Below are positions 1-8,472 of a stretch of DNA of 64,000 nt, in pieces. How positions within the stretch are numbered: position 1 is the stretch's first letter; every line of letters starts with the position of its first letter. The stretch lies in the NCBI RefSeq assembly GCF_900116135.1, contig NZ_FOZX01000005.1, forward strand, positions 400,640 through 464,639, in the 5' to 3' direction. Position numbers and translations under genes: made by a program. The notes below the pieces were generated by a model. It ran no database searches, was not told the DNA's origin, and saw nothing but the letters and a program-made list of their open reading frames with translations. Origin of the DNA: Saccharopolyspora flava (GTDB lineage: Bacteria > Actinomycetota > Actinomycetes > Mycobacteriales > Pseudonocardiaceae).

Positions 1-706
1 TCGCGGCCACGACCGAGCCGCTGGTGTCGCGCACCGGGGCGGCCACGCAGGCCACCGACTCGTTGGACTCGCAGTACTCGCGGGCGACGCCGCCCTCGGC
101 GATCTCGTCGAGCTCTTTGCGCAGCGTCTTGCGGTTGGTGATGCTGTGCTCGGTCATGCCGTCGAGCTTCTGCCCGCTGTAGAGCTCGTCGACCTCGGCG
201 CGCGGCAGCGCGGCCAGCAGCGTCTTGCCCAGAGCGGTGCAGTGCGCCGGGAGCCTGCGGCCGACCGCGGAGACCATGCGCACCGGGTGCGAGCTGTCGA
301 CCTTGGAGACGTAGAGGACGTCGGCACCGTCGCGGACGCCCACGTGCACGGTCTCCTGGCAGCGCTCGGCGATCTCCTCGGCCACCAGCTGCCCCTCGCG
401 GGCCAGGTCGAGCCGTTCGGCGTAGGCGGACCCCAGTTGGAAGCTGCGCACGCCCAACCGGTACTTGTTGGTGGCGCGCCCGGTGGGCATCAGGTAGCCG
501 CGCTCGTTGAGGGTGCCGACCAGTTCGTGCACCGTGGTGCGGGGCAGCCCGAGTTGCGCGGTGATCTCCGGAGCGCTGAGCTCATCGGTCTCCAGGAACA
601 GTTCGAGGACGTCGAAGGCCCGTTCCACCGCCGGTACCGCTCGTGCCAACGCCGCTACTCCTTCCACTCCGGGCCAACCGGAGGGGTTGACCGATATTTC
701 GAACAT
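1..706 (-). CDS. IclR-family transcriptional regulator, C-terminus cut by window edge
   Basis: Read on the minus strand, the translation opens with an N-terminal winged helix-turn-helix (RAVPAVERAFDVLELFLE, then LSAPEITAQLGLPRTTVHEL). The effector-binding domain follows (HPVRMVSAVGRRLPAHCTAL, then NRKTLRKELDEIAEGG and CVAAPVRDTSGSVVAA). This is the normal IclR layout; about 235 residues are visible and the last part runs off the window. The start is taken at the ATG complementary to 704-706; a TTG further in is possible. It is divergent from the U32-like gene, and the shared upstream region carries several inverted repeats. IclR regulators usually control an adjacent catabolic gene, so the U32-like gene is the likeliest target, by inference. 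Confidence 0.9.
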   Translation of the reverse strand, partial: MFEISVNPSGWPGVEGVAALARAVPAVERAFDVLELFLETDELSAPEITAQLGLPRTTVHELVGTLNERGYLMPTGRATNKYRLGVRSFQLGSAYAERLDLAREGQLVAEEIAERCQETVHVGVRDGADVLYVSKVDSSHPVRMVSAVGRRLPAHCTALGKTLLAALPRAEVDELYSGQKLDGMTEHSITNRKTLRKELDEIAEGGVAREYCESNESVACVAAPVRDTSGSVVAA

Positions 707-718
707 CGTACCCGATGT
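703..718. promoter_or_regulatory. Palindrome over the IclR start codon
   Basis: ACATCG-TACC-CGATGT is a perfect 6-base inverted repeat that overlaps the IclR start codon. This is a plausible autoregulatory site; only the symmetry is seen directly. Confidence 0.35.
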
Positions 719-740
719 CGATCGAGGTGGACGAGTTGTC

Positions 741-770
741 TTGACCACGGATCGATCCCGATCATACGAT
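741..770 (+). promoter_or_regulatory. Candidate sigma-70-type promoter for the U32-like gene
   Basis: TTGACC at 741-746 and TACGAT at 765-770 are separated by 18 bases, close to housekeeping promoter boxes. The promoter points toward the gene starting near 813. Confidence 0.5.
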
Positions 771-774
771 TCTA

Positions 775-798
775 CGAACGTTGTTCGGAATGTCGAAC
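775..798. promoter_or_regulatory. Overlapping CGAAC/GTTCG inverted repeats, candidate IclR operator
   Basis: CGAAC-GTT-GTTCG (775-787) is followed by GTTCG-GAATGT-CGAAC (783-798), so three half sites are staggered just downstream of the candidate promoter. A repressor bound here would block transcription of the U32-like gene. Confidence 0.4.
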
Positions 799-812
799 GG
801 AGTGTGTTCAAG

Positions 813-1739
813 GTGCGCCAGACGCGCGACTTCCTGCGATCCCTGGGTCTGCCCACCGACGACACGGCGGCCACCAGCGACAAGAGATTCCCCGATGGCG
901 CCCAGTACCGCGTGGAGATCCCCAGCACCGAAGGACCCGAGGTCCTCAACGCGGTGCTGGCCGAGGCCGACCAGCGCGGCGTGCTGGTGCACCGCATCTC
1001 CCAGGGCAGCGGCGGGATGCTGCTCACCGACGACGAGCTGGCCGCGATGTCGGCCACCGCGGCCGCGCGCTCGGTGGAGCTGAGCCTGTTCGCCCGCCCG
1101 CTGGCCGGGTGGGACACCAGCGCCATGGCGGTCTCCTCCGGCGGCGCGCCCGTGGCCGCGCAGGCGCGCGGGACCGAGCAGCTGGTGCACGTGCTGGAGG
1201 ACATCCGCCGCACCGCCGAGTCCGGCATCCGCAGCGTGCTCATCACCGACCTGGGCGTGCTCAAGGTCGCCTCGGCGATGCGGGCGGCCGGCGACCTGCC
1301 CGGCGACATGCAGTTCAAGATCAGCGTGCAGATGGGGCTGGCGAACCCGGCGTCGGTGCGCATCGCCGAGGACCTCGGCGCCGACACCTACAACGTGCCC
1401 ACCGACCTGAGCCTCGGGCAGCTGGCGGCGATCCGGGCGGCCACCGACCTGCCGCTGGACATCTACGTCGAGGCGCCCGACGACATGGGCGGGTTCGTCC
1501 GGCACTTCGAGATCGCCGAGATCGTGCGGGTCGCCGCCCCGGTCTACGTCAAGTTCGGGCTGCGCAACGCGCCCAACATCTACCCCAGCGGCACCCACCT
1601 CACCGACACCGCGGTGCGGCTCGGCCGCGAGCGGGTGCGCCGCGCGCAGCTCGGTCTCGGGCTGCTGCGCCGCTACGCGCCCGACGCCGTCGCCTCGGCC
1701 CTTCCGGCCGAGGGACTGGCCGTGCCCGTGTCGGGGTAG
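813..1739 (+). CDS. U32-peptidase-like TIM-barrel protein
   Basis: This protein of about 308 residues looks like an alpha/beta barrel: repeated strand-helix units such as SGIRSVLITDLGVL, MQFKISVQMGLANP and ADTYNVPTDLSL, then LPLDIYVEAPDDMGG and APVYVKFGLRNAPNIYPSG. The pattern resembles the U32 peptidase/collagenase-like barrel, which in many bacteria is a non-proteolytic hydroxylation or metabolic enzyme. The substrate is unknown. GTG at 813 is chosen because GGAG at 799-802 sits 10 bases upstream; GTG at 804 would place that motif too close. The gene is divergent from the IclR regulator and probably controlled by it. The family assignment is moderately sure, the function is not. Confidence 0.65.
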   Translation: MRQTRDFLRSLGLPTDDTAATSDKRFPDGAQYRVEIPSTEGPEVLNAVLAEADQRGVLVHRISQGSGGMLLTDDELAAMSATAAARSVELSLFARPLAGWDTSAMAVSSGGAPVAAQARGTEQLVHVLEDIRRTAESGIRSVLITDLGVLKVASAMRAAGDLPGDMQFKISVQMGLANPASVRIAEDLGADTYNVPTDLSLGQLAAIRAATDLPLDIYVEAPDDMGGFVRHFEIAEIVRVAAPVYVKFGLRNAPNIYPSGTHLTDTAVRLGRERVRRAQLGLGLLRRYAPDAVASALPAEGLAVPVSG

Positions 1740-1757
1740 CGGCCTATCGTCGGCGCC

Positions 1758-3206
1758 GTGCCCACCGCCGTTGCGCTCCGCTCCCGTTCCGGCCGCTGGA
1801 TCCTGGTGGCCACCATCCTCGGGTCCGGGGTGGCGTTCCTGGACGGGTCGGTGGTCAACGTGGCCCTGCCCGCGATCGGCCGCGACGTCGGTGGCGGGCT
1901 GCGGGTGCTGCAGTGGGTGCTCGACGCCTACCTGCTGACGCTGAGCGCCTTGCTGCTGCTGGGCGGCGCGCTCGGCGACCGCTACGGGCGGCGCCGGATC
2001 TTCATCATCGGGCTGGTGCTGTTCACCCTGGCCTCGCTGGGGTGCGGGCTGGCGCCGACGGGTGAGGCGCTGATCGCAGCGCGGCTGGCGCAAGGCGTGG
2101 GCGGGGCGCTGCTGGTGCCGGGCAGCCTGGCGCTGATCAACGCCTCGATCGACCCGGACGACCGCGGTGAGGCCGTGGGCCGGTGGGCGGGGCTGACCGG
2201 CGTGTCCTCGGCGGTGGGTCCGTTCGTGGGCGGCTGGCTGGTCGACACCGCGTCGTGGCGGTGGGTGTTCTTCATCAACGTGCCCATCGCCGCCGCGGCC
2301 CTGCTCGCGCTGCGGCACGTTCCCGAGACGCGCGACCCGAACGCCGGGGAGCGGCTCGACGTCGGCGGGGCGGTGGCGGTCACGCTCGGGCTGGCCGGGA
2401 CGGTGTTCGCGCTCATCGAGGTCCCCACCGTCGGCTGGGACCCGATCTCCACCACGGCTGCGGTGGTCGGTGTCACCGCGCTCGTGGTGTTCCCGCTGCT
2501 GGAGGCCCGCCACCCGGCGCCGCTGCTGCCGCTGTCGCTGCTGCGGTCCTCGCAGTTCACCGGGGCGAACCTGGTGACCCTGGCGGTGTACGCCGCGTTG
2601 AGCGGCGCGTTGTTCCTGCTGTCGCTGCAGCTGCAGCAGACGATGGGCTACACGGCGCTGGAAGCCGGCATCGCGACGCTGCCGATCACGATCATCATGC
2701 TGCTGCTGTCGGGCCGGATCGGCGCGCTGGCGCAGCGCACCGGCCCGCGGATCCCGATGACGGTGGGGCCGTTCGGCTGCGCGGCCGGGCTCCTGCTGCT
2801 CACCCGCGCCGAGGCCGGGGCGAGCTACGCGGGCGGGGTGCTGCCGGGAGTGCTGGTGTTCGGGCTGGGCCTGTCGATCACGGTGGCGCCGCTGACGGCC
2901 GCGGTGCTGGGCTCGGTGGGACCCGAGCGCGGCGGGGTGGCCTCCGGGGTGAACAACGCCGTCTCACGGCTGGCGGGACTGCTGGCGGTGGCGGTGCTGC
3001 CGGTGGTCGCCGCGCTCTCGGGCACCGGTGACGGCGCCCCGCTGGGGCCGGGTTTCGCGACCGCGCTGCAGATCTCGGCGGCGATGTGCGCGGCGGGCGG
3101 GGTGCTGGCGGCGCTGACCATCGGTCGCGGCGAGCGCGTCGAGACGCCGCCGCTGCCCGCGGTCAACCACGCGTGCCAGGACCCGGCCTGCGAGTGCCGC
3201 GACTGA
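1758..3206 (+). CDS. MFS transporter, DHA2 (14-TM drug exporter) family
   Basis: At 482 residues the length fits the 14-helix DHA2 family (EmrB/QacA type). The first helix ends in FLDGSVVNVALPAIGRD, the family's motif D1, and the loop 2-3 motif GALGDRYGRRR follows. Motif C is present as PGSLALINASIDPDDRG with a later glycine-rich helix. The likely role is proton-driven export of a hydrophobic compound across the cytoplasmic membrane. The C-terminus holds a short cysteine-containing tail (ACQDPACECRD), unusual for the family. The GTG start lies 18 bases after the previous stop, so co-transcription with the U32-like gene is likely. Confidence 0.9.
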   Translation: MPTAVALRSRSGRWILVATILGSGVAFLDGSVVNVALPAIGRDVGGGLRVLQWVLDAYLLTLSALLLLGGALGDRYGRRRIFIIGLVLFTLASLGCGLAPTGEALIAARLAQGVGGALLVPGSLALINASIDPDDRGEAVGRWAGLTGVSSAVGPFVGGWLVDTASWRWVFFINVPIAAAALLALRHVPETRDPNAGERLDVGGAVAVTLGLAGTVFALIEVPTVGWDPISTTAAVVGVTALVVFPLLEARHPAPLLPLSLLRSSQFTGANLVTLAVYAALSGALFLLSLQLQQTMGYTALEAGIATLPITIIMLLLSGRIGALAQRTGPRIPMTVGPFGCAAGLLLLTRAEAGASYAGGVLPGVLVFGLGLSITVAPLTAAVLGSVGPERGGVASGVNNAVSRLAGLLAVAVLPVVAALSGTGDGAPLGPGFATALQISAAMCAAGGVLAALTIGRGERVETPPLPAVNHACQDPACECRD

Positions 3207-3331
3207 TCCGGACTCCTCGTGCCATGCGTTCGACGCTACGCACGCCCCAGCACGCTCGGTAAGGACCGAAGTCACCGTTTCCGCTGATCGTTTCACCACC
3301 TCGCGCAGCCGCGATGTGGTGGGATCGGGGC

Positions 3332-3496
3332 ATGAGACGAGGCCGGCGCGGTCATCCGTGCGACATCCCCCTCCAGATCGGCTTGTGGCGCTGCCCGGAG
3401 TGCCGGCAGCAGTGGGAGATCCACGGCATCGAGGGCAACCCCCGCATCCGCAAGGTCAGCCGGGTCGGCTGGTTCCTCGCGAAGCTGCTGGGGTGA
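3332..3496 (+). CDS. Small hypothetical protein with a CPxC motif
   Basis: A 54-residue basic protein with one CPEC pair (LWRCPECRQQWEI) that looks like half of a zinc ribbon. Its stop overlaps the start of the acetyltransferase by four bases (GTGA), which supports it being a real translated gene coupled to that enzyme. ATG at 3332 is used; an upstream in-frame ATG at 3314 would add six residues. Function is unknown. Confidence 0.6.
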   Translation: MRRGRRGHPCDIPLQIGLWRCPECRQQWEIHGIEGNPRIRKVSRVGWFLAKLLG

Positions 3497-3978
3497 GGGC
3501 CGTGGACGAACTGCACCTCGGCGGCGCGACCTACCGGGTGCGCCGCGCATCGCAGGACCACCTCGCCGAGATCGTCGGACTGCTGCTCGACGACGAGCTC
3601 GGGGCGGGCCGCGAGTCCGCGGACGACCTCAGCCCCTACCGGGAGGCCTTCGCGGCGATCGACGCCGACCCGGCGCAGCTGCTGGTGGCCGTCGAGGATC
3701 CCGCCGGGCCCGTGGTCGCCACCCTGCAGCTGACGTTCATCCCCGGCCTGGCGCGGCAGGGCGCGTGGCGGGCGCAGATCGAGGCCGTGCGGGTCGCCGC
3801 CGCGCACCGCAGCCAGGGGCTCGGTGCCGCGCTGTTCACCTGGGCGATCGAGGAATCCCGCCGGCGCGGGTGCGCGCTGGTCCAGCTCACCACCGACAAG
3901 AAGCGCACCGACGCGCACCGGTTCTACGAGCGGCTCGGCTTCACCGCCTCCCACGAGGGCTACAAGATGAGCCTGTGA
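3493..3978 (+). CDS. GNAT-family N-acetyltransferase
   Basis: A 161-residue single-domain GNAT. The acetyl-CoA pyrophosphate-binding loop is AAHRSQGLGAALFTWAIEES (the RxxGxG/A motif), followed by the typical C-terminal segment KKRTDAHRFYERLGFTASHE. It would transfer acetyl from acetyl-CoA to an amine; the acceptor cannot be told. The GTG start at 3493 overlaps the upstream small gene's stop, implying translational coupling. Confidence 0.88.
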   Translation: MRAVDELHLGGATYRVRRASQDHLAEIVGLLLDDELGAGRESADDLSPYREAFAAIDADPAQLLVAVEDPAGPVVATLQLTFIPGLARQGAWRAQIEAVRVAAAHRSQGLGAALFTWAIEESRRRGCALVQLTTDKKRTDAHRFYERLGFTASHEGYKMSL

Positions 3979-4001
3979 CCACCGGTTACGCTGGGCGGAC
4001 C

Positions 4002-4907
4002 ATGCGCCGCAAGCTCCGCTCACCCCTGCCTCAACGCGACGGGCTGGACCCGGTCCGGGTGCACCTGCCCACCGACGGGCGCTGGGCGACCGTGCGGGAC
4101 TTCCTCGTCGAGCGGCTGCCCAAGCTCTCCCCCGGGCGCATCGACGAGATGCTGGCGGCGGGCCGCTTCGTCACCCGCGACGGGCCGGTGACCGCCGACG
4201 AGGCGTTCCGGCCGGGCGGGTTCGTGTGGTTCCACCGCGACGTCGCGCCCGAGACGCCGGTGCCGTTCGAGCTAGAGGTCCTGCACCGCGACGAGCGGAT
4301 CCTCGTCGTCGACAAGCCGCACTTCCTGGCCACCACCCCGCGCGGCGGGCACATCACCGAGACCGCCCTGATCCGGCTGCGCAGGCAGCTCGACCTGCCG
4401 GACCTCTCCCCCGCGCACCGCCTGGACCGCGCCACGGCGGGCGTGGTGCTGTTCGTCGTCGATCCCGCGCTGCGCGGGGCGTACCAGACGCTGTTCCACG
4501 ACCGGCGGGTCGACAAGACCTACGAGGCCATCGCGCCCCACGACCCGGGCCTGACGTTCCCCCGCACGATCCGCAGCCGCATCGTCAAGCACCGCGGTGT
4601 CCTGGCGGCGTTCGAGGAACCCGGCGAACCCAACGCCGAAACCCGCGTCGAACTCCTCGAAACCCGAGGCGGGCTGGCCCGCTACCGCTTGCACCCCCGC
4701 ACCGGCCGCACCCACCAGCTCCGGGTCCACCTCAACTCCCTGGGCTTGCCCATCGTCGGCGACGACCTCTACCCCGAGGTCCGCCCCACCCCCGACGACG
4801 ACTACACCCGCCCGCTGAGACTCCTGGCCAGCTCCCTCTCCTTCCCAGACCCCACGACGGGGCAACAGCGCCGCTTCCACTCCCACCGCCACCTCCCCTG
4901 GCCCTGA
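4002..4907 (+). CDS. RluA-family pseudouridine synthase
   Basis: A 301-residue protein with the hallmark catalytic segment AHRLDRATAGVVLFVVD, where the Asp of HRLDR attacks uridine. It also has ILVVDKPHFLATTPRG at the start of the synthase fold and GRTHQLRVHLNSLGLPIVGD near the end. The N-terminal 90 residues (RIDEMLAAGRFVTRDG) resemble an S4-like RNA-binding module. It isomerises specific uridines in rRNA or tRNA. It is followed immediately by a long hairpin (4915-4996) that may end the transcript. Confidence 0.9.
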   Translation: MRRKLRSPLPQRDGLDPVRVHLPTDGRWATVRDFLVERLPKLSPGRIDEMLAAGRFVTRDGPVTADEAFRPGGFVWFHRDVAPETPVPFELEVLHRDERILVVDKPHFLATTPRGGHITETALIRLRRQLDLPDLSPAHRLDRATAGVVLFVVDPALRGAYQTLFHDRRVDKTYEAIAPHDPGLTFPRTIRSRIVKHRGVLAAFEEPGEPNAETRVELLETRGGLARYRLHPRTGRTHQLRVHLNSLGLPIVGDDLYPEVRPTPDDDYTRPLRLLASSLSFPDPTTGQQRRFHSHRHLPWP

Positions 4908-4914
4908 CCGCTGG

Positions 4915-4996
4915 GCATTGGGGCAGTTTTAGCCATAACTGTCCGGACATAACGGACATTGATCATGGGTGATTATGGCTAAAACTGCCCCAATGC
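4915..4996. repeat. Long hairpin with conserved loop, copy 1
   Basis: Perfect 24-base arms at 4915-4938 and 4973-4996 enclose a 34-base loop. The loop contains its own symmetric pieces (GTCCGGAC, TGATCA) and is shared with the copies near 21.6, 50.4 and 58.0 kb. It lies between convergent genes, so a bidirectional terminator role is possible. The loop conservation suggests something more (see findings). Confidence 0.85.
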
Positions 4997-5011
4997 GCGC
5001 CCCCGGCCGGG

Positions 5012-6061
5012 TCAGAGGGTGGCTACGGGGGTGGTGGGTGAGCCGACGGCGCCGGGGAGGTTGAGGGGTGGGGCGGTGAGGAGGAAGCGGGAGCGGTGCA
5101 GGCGGTGGAGGTCGGCGGCGAGGGGTGTCAGGTGCCAGAGCTCGCCGAGGTGGATGCCGAGTTTGAACAGGCAGTGGTGGTGCAGCGGCAACGCCGGGGC
5201 CGGGGGTTGTGCCGGGGTGGCCGGGTATTGCTCCACGGCGTAGTTGTCGGCGATCAGGGCGGACAGGCCGGAGTCGGTGATCCACCGGAGGAGGCGTTCG
5301 TCGCGGCCGTCCAGGGCCGGGCAGGCCCCGTGCAGGACGTCCGGGTCGGGGTCGCCGTTCATGTCGATGAGGCGCTGGGCGAATCCGGTGTGCAGGCAGA
5401 CCATGTCGCCCTCGTGGACCTCGACGCCGTCGGCGGCCATGATCTCGGCGAGGGTGTCGTAGCCGACCACGGTGCGCTCGTCGCCGAGGTGCCGGTGCAG
5501 GTCGATGAGCACCCCGCAGCCCTGCGCCCCGCCGCGGGCGAGGGTGTCCACGCCCAGCGGCCCGCCGCTGGAGGTGGTCCGCTCGTGCAGCTCCGCGGTC
5601 CCGGAATCGGCCAGATCGGACGGCCCGACGACGTCCTCCCCCGCGCGGAACCCGTTGTAGAACACCGGTTCCGCAACCCCGTCGCCGTCGGCGTCGAACA
5701 GGGCACCGGCGTGGGCGAAGGAGTCCCACTGCGTCGAGTACTGCAGGTGCAGCACCACGAGGTCGTCGCAGAGCACGTCGGTGGCGCCGTCGACGCGCTG
5801 CCGCAGCTCGTAGTTGAAGTTGATCCCTCCGAAGCGCCGGGTGGGGCGCAGCACGGGCGGGAACCGGTTGGGGTTCAACGCGTTCCCGCCCGGCAGCGTC
5901 AGCGGCAGGCTCAGCGAGTGCGTGATGCCTTCGCGCACCTCGGCCGCCGCGGCGCGGACCCGCTCAGGCGTCAGCAGGTTCATCCGGCCGCGGGTGTCGT
6001 CGGGGCCGAAATCACCCCAGTTGGACCCCTCCGGACGCCGGGTCCAGCGCGCTCCGGTCAT
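5012..6061 (-). CDS. Cyclase-family metal-dependent hydrolase (PF04199)
   Basis: A 349-residue protein of the cyclase/kynurenine-formamidase-like fold. The metal-site signature appears as TQWDSFAHAG (usual form GTHxDxxxH, here with Gln in place of the first His as in the long subfamily). HTGFAQRLIDMNG and LHHHCLFKLGIHLGELWHL follow. It probably hydrolyses an amide, lactone or cyclic ketone bond. ATG at 6061 is preferred because GGGAGG lies just upstream. Its first 50 bases overlap the end of the MFS gene, so the two are one transcription unit: import followed by ring or amide hydrolysis. Confidence 0.82.
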   Translation of the reverse strand: MTGARWTRRPEGSNWGDFGPDDTRGRMNLLTPERVRAAAAEVREGITHSLSLPLTLPGGNALNPNRFPPVLRPTRRFGGINFNYELRQRVDGATDVLCDDLVVLHLQYSTQWDSFAHAGALFDADGDGVAEPVFYNGFRAGEDVVGPSDLADSGTAELHERTTSSGGPLGVDTLARGGAQGCGVLIDLHRHLGDERTVVGYDTLAEIMAADGVEVHEGDMVCLHTGFAQRLIDMNGDPDPDVLHGACPALDGRDERLLRWITDSGLSALIADNYAVEQYPATPAQPPAPALPLHHHCLFKLGIHLGELWHLTPLAADLHRLHRSRFLLTAPPLNLPGAVGSPTTPVATL

Positions 6062-7361
6062 GGTCGCCTCCCTCGCGTCGTTCGTCACTGCGTTCGTCGT
6101 GGTCGGGCAGGCGGAGCAGCACCAGCATGCAGCCCAGCGTGAGCAGCACCTGGAACAGCGCGTAGCCGATGACGACGTTGATCGAACCGGACGCGCTCAG
6201 CAGGAACTGGCCCACCACCGGGGTCGTGCCGCCCAGCAGCGTGCCGCAGAGCTGGTAGCACAGCGAGAGTCCGGTGTAGCGGACCTCGGCGGGGAAGCGC
6301 CCGGCGAGGATGCCGGCCATCGCCGCGTAGTACAGGCAGTGCGGCACGGTAGCCACGGCGACGCCGGCCATCGCCAGCCAGTAGTCGCCGGTGGCGATGA
6401 GCAGGAACATCAGCGGCAGCAGCACGACCTCGGGCAGCAGCATCACCGTCACCGCGCGGGACAGGCTGCGCATCCGGGTGGCGATGACCGCGCCGAAGGG
6501 CTGCACGACGATCTGGGCGATGTTGGCGACCAGGATGATCGTCAGGAAGTCGGTCTTGGCGAAGCCCAGTTCGCCGGTGGCCCAGGCCAGTGCGAACGTC
6601 GACTTGAAGTAGGTCGCCGACAGCCCGATCGTGCAGGCCCCGATGCCCAGCGCCAGCAGGCCGGGGTGCGAGCGCACGACCTCCCACACGGGCAGCTTCG
6701 CGGTGCGCTTCGACTCGATGAGCCGCGCCATCGCCGGGGATTCGGTGACCCGCAGCCGGATGAACAACCCCACCACGACCAGCACCGCCGAGGCCAGGAA
6801 CGGCAGGCGCCAGCCCCAGCTGAGCATCGCGGGTTCGGGAAGCCCGCTGATGAGCAGGAAGCAGACGGTGCTCAGCGTGTTGCCGACCGGCGAGCCCTGC
6901 TGGGCGAAGGCGCCGTAGAGGATGGACTTGCCCTTCGGGGCGTGCTCGGAGGCGATGAGCACCGAACCGCCCCACTCGCCGCCGAGCCCGATGCCCTGCA
7001 CCATCCGGATGCACACCAGCAGGATCGGCGCCCACACCCCGATCTGGGCGTAGCCGGGCAGCAGGCCGATCGCGGTGGTCGCGGTGCCCATCATCAGCAG
7101 CGTGATGACCAGGGTCTTCTTGCGCCCCAACCGGTCTCCGATGTGGCCGAAGACGACGCCGCCGAGCGGGCGGGCGAGGAACCCGACCCAGAACGTCGCG
7201 AAGGCCACCAGCGTGCCCAGCGCGCCGTCGAGCTCCGGGAAGAACACCTCGTCGAAGACCAGCGCGGAGGCCGTGCCGTAGATGTAGAAGTCGAACCACT
7301 CGATGGTCGAGCCGATGAAGGCCCCGACCCCGGCACGGTTCGCCGTGCGCGCGCTGCTCAA
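6012..7361 (-). CDS. MFS metabolite:H+ symporter (MHS family)
   Basis: 449 residues, 12 predicted helices. It opens with GAFIGSTIEWFDFYIYG, the hallmark of the metabolite:H+ symporter family (shikimate, proline-betaine, citrate, aromatic acids). GHIGDRLGRKKTL (loop 2-3 motif) and QGIGLGGEWGGSVL follow. The substrate is probably an organic or aromatic acid, judging from the hydroxyquinol operon across the LysR gene. The last 50 bases overlap the downstream cyclase gene. The 100 bases upstream contain sequence elements also found in front of the CoA-transferase operon. Confidence 0.88.
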   Translation of the reverse strand: MSSARTANRAGVGAFIGSTIEWFDFYIYGTASALVFDEVFFPELDGALGTLVAFATFWVGFLARPLGGVVFGHIGDRLGRKKTLVITLLMMGTATTAIGLLPGYAQIGVWAPILLVCIRMVQGIGLGGEWGGSVLIASEHAPKGKSILYGAFAQQGSPVGNTLSTVCFLLISGLPEPAMLSWGWRLPFLASAVLVVVGLFIRLRVTESPAMARLIESKRTAKLPVWEVVRSHPGLLALGIGACTIGLSATYFKSTFALAWATGELGFAKTDFLTIILVANIAQIVVQPFGAVIATRMRSLSRAVTVMLLPEVVLLPLMFLLIATGDYWLAMAGVAVATVPHCLYYAAMAGILAGRFPAEVRYTGLSLCYQLCGTLLGGTTPVVGQFLLSASGSINVVIGYALFQVLLTLGCMLVLLRLPDHDERSDERREGGDHDRSALDPASGGVQLG

Positions 7362-7420
7362 TGAATTCCCCTTCGAATCCGGTGCGATCGCGGCAACGGT
7401 GGCAGCCCGAACGCGCGACC

Positions 7421-7450
7421 GTCCAATACGAGATCGGGGGCCGATTGAGA
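7421..7450. promoter_or_regulatory. Candidate LysR-regulator site before the MFS gene
   Basis: GTCCAATAC (7421-7429) and GATTGAGA (7443-7450) recur, in reverse orientation and different spacing, at 8406-8425 before the CoA-transferase operon. The shared words suggest a common regulator, most likely the LysR protein encoded between them. Confidence 0.35.
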
Positions 7451-7461
7451 TCGGATCCGGA

Positions 7462-8361
7462 TCAGTCCGGGGTGGGCAGGGCGGTTTCGGCGATGCCGAG
7501 GACGGTGTGCAGCGCGGCGTTGATGTTGTCCTCGCGCCAGGCGAGCGCGGCCCGCAGCCGGGTGGGTTCGCCCGCGAGCCGGCGGTAGACCAGTCCGGTC
7601 TGCTGGATGTGCTGGCAGGACGTCAGCGTCAGCGTCACCCCGACACCGGCGGCGACCAGCGCGAGGATGGTGTAGGAGTCCGGCGCCTCCTGCACCACGC
7701 GCGGGCTGAACCCACCCGCGACGCAGGCCTTCACCAGCGCGTCCCGCAGGGTCGACCCGGCGTTGGAGGGGAAGCTGACGAACGGTTCGTCGGCGAGTTC
7801 GGCGATCGGGACGCGGTCGAGCCCGGCCAGCCGGTGGTCGGTGGGCAGCGCGCAGATCAGCTCCTCCACCTCGATCACACGGGTGGCGACCCCGGGTTGG
7901 TTCACCGGCAGCCGCACGAATCCGAGATCCAGGGTGCCGTCGGCGACGCGGGCCAGCGCGACGTCGGCGTAGGTCTGGCCGCGCATCACCAGCTCCAGGC
8001 CCGGGTGCGCGGCCCGCACCGCCCGGGTGAGCAGCGGCAGCGTCTCGTGGCTGGAGGCCCCGGCGAAGCCGACGGTGACCCGGCCGCGCTCGCCGCGCCC
8101 GGCGGCCCTGGCCGCGCCGACGGCGTCCTCGACGTCGTCGAGGACCGTGCGAGCCGGTTCCAGGAAGGACTCCCCGGCGTTGGTGAGCCGGACCGAACGG
8201 GTGTTGCGCTCGAAGAGCGTCACGCCCAGCTCCTTCTCCAGCTGCCTGATCTGCTGGCTCAGCGGCGGCTGGGCCATCCGCAGCCGCTGGGCGGCGCGCC
8301 CGAAGTGCAGTTCCTCGGCGACCGCGACGAACGCGGTCAGGTGGCGCAGTTCCACGCCCAT
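7462..8361 (-). CDS. LysR-family transcriptional regulator
   Basis: 299 residues, the standard length. The N-terminal winged helix reads LRHLTAFVAVAEELHFGRAA through LFERNTRSVRLTNAGESFLE. The effector domain follows from about residue 90 (RVTVGFAGASSHETLPLL; DLGFVRLPVNQPGV). The closest general type is the CatR/BenM group, which responds to aromatic catabolites such as muconate. It sits between two divergent catabolic units and probably activates one or both. It is followed by the promoter region of the MFS/cyclase unit. Confidence 0.92.
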   Translation of the reverse strand: MGVELRHLTAFVAVAEELHFGRAAQRLRMAQPPLSQQIRQLEKELGVTLFERNTRSVRLTNAGESFLEPARTVLDDVEDAVGAARAAGRGERGRVTVGFAGASSHETLPLLTRAVRAAHPGLELVMRGQTYADVALARVADGTLDLGFVRLPVNQPGVATRVIEVEELICALPTDHRLAGLDRVPIAELADEPFVSFPSNAGSTLRDALVKACVAGGFSPRVVQEAPDSYTILALVAAGVGVTLTLTSCQHIQQTGLVYRRLAGEPTRLRAALAWREDNINAALHTVLGIAETALPTPD

Positions 8362-8405
8362 CCCCTCGATCCATCCGCGCGGGCTCTTGATCTGACACTA
8401 ATTCG

Positions 8406-8425
8406 GTATTGGACCTGTCTCAATC
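8406..8425. promoter_or_regulatory. Candidate LysR-regulator site before the CoA-transferase operon
   Basis: GTATTGGAC (8406-8414) and TCTCAATC (8418-8425) form ATTG-N9-CAAT, a LysR-type T-N11-A symmetric box. It lies between the divergent LysR gene and the catabolic operon. The same words occur inverted at 7421-7450. Confidence 0.4.
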
Positions 8426-8472
8426 CGGGGTGGCAGGCTCAGGTGCACACCGCGAGACCCCTGGGGGCGCTG

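Noticed and set aside
762..2513. Long minus-strand open frame opposite the U32-like and MFS genes
   Set aside because: Composition (Arg/Gly/His/Gln-rich, no domain) is that of a GC-rich antisense shadow; the plus-strand frames have clear family motifs.
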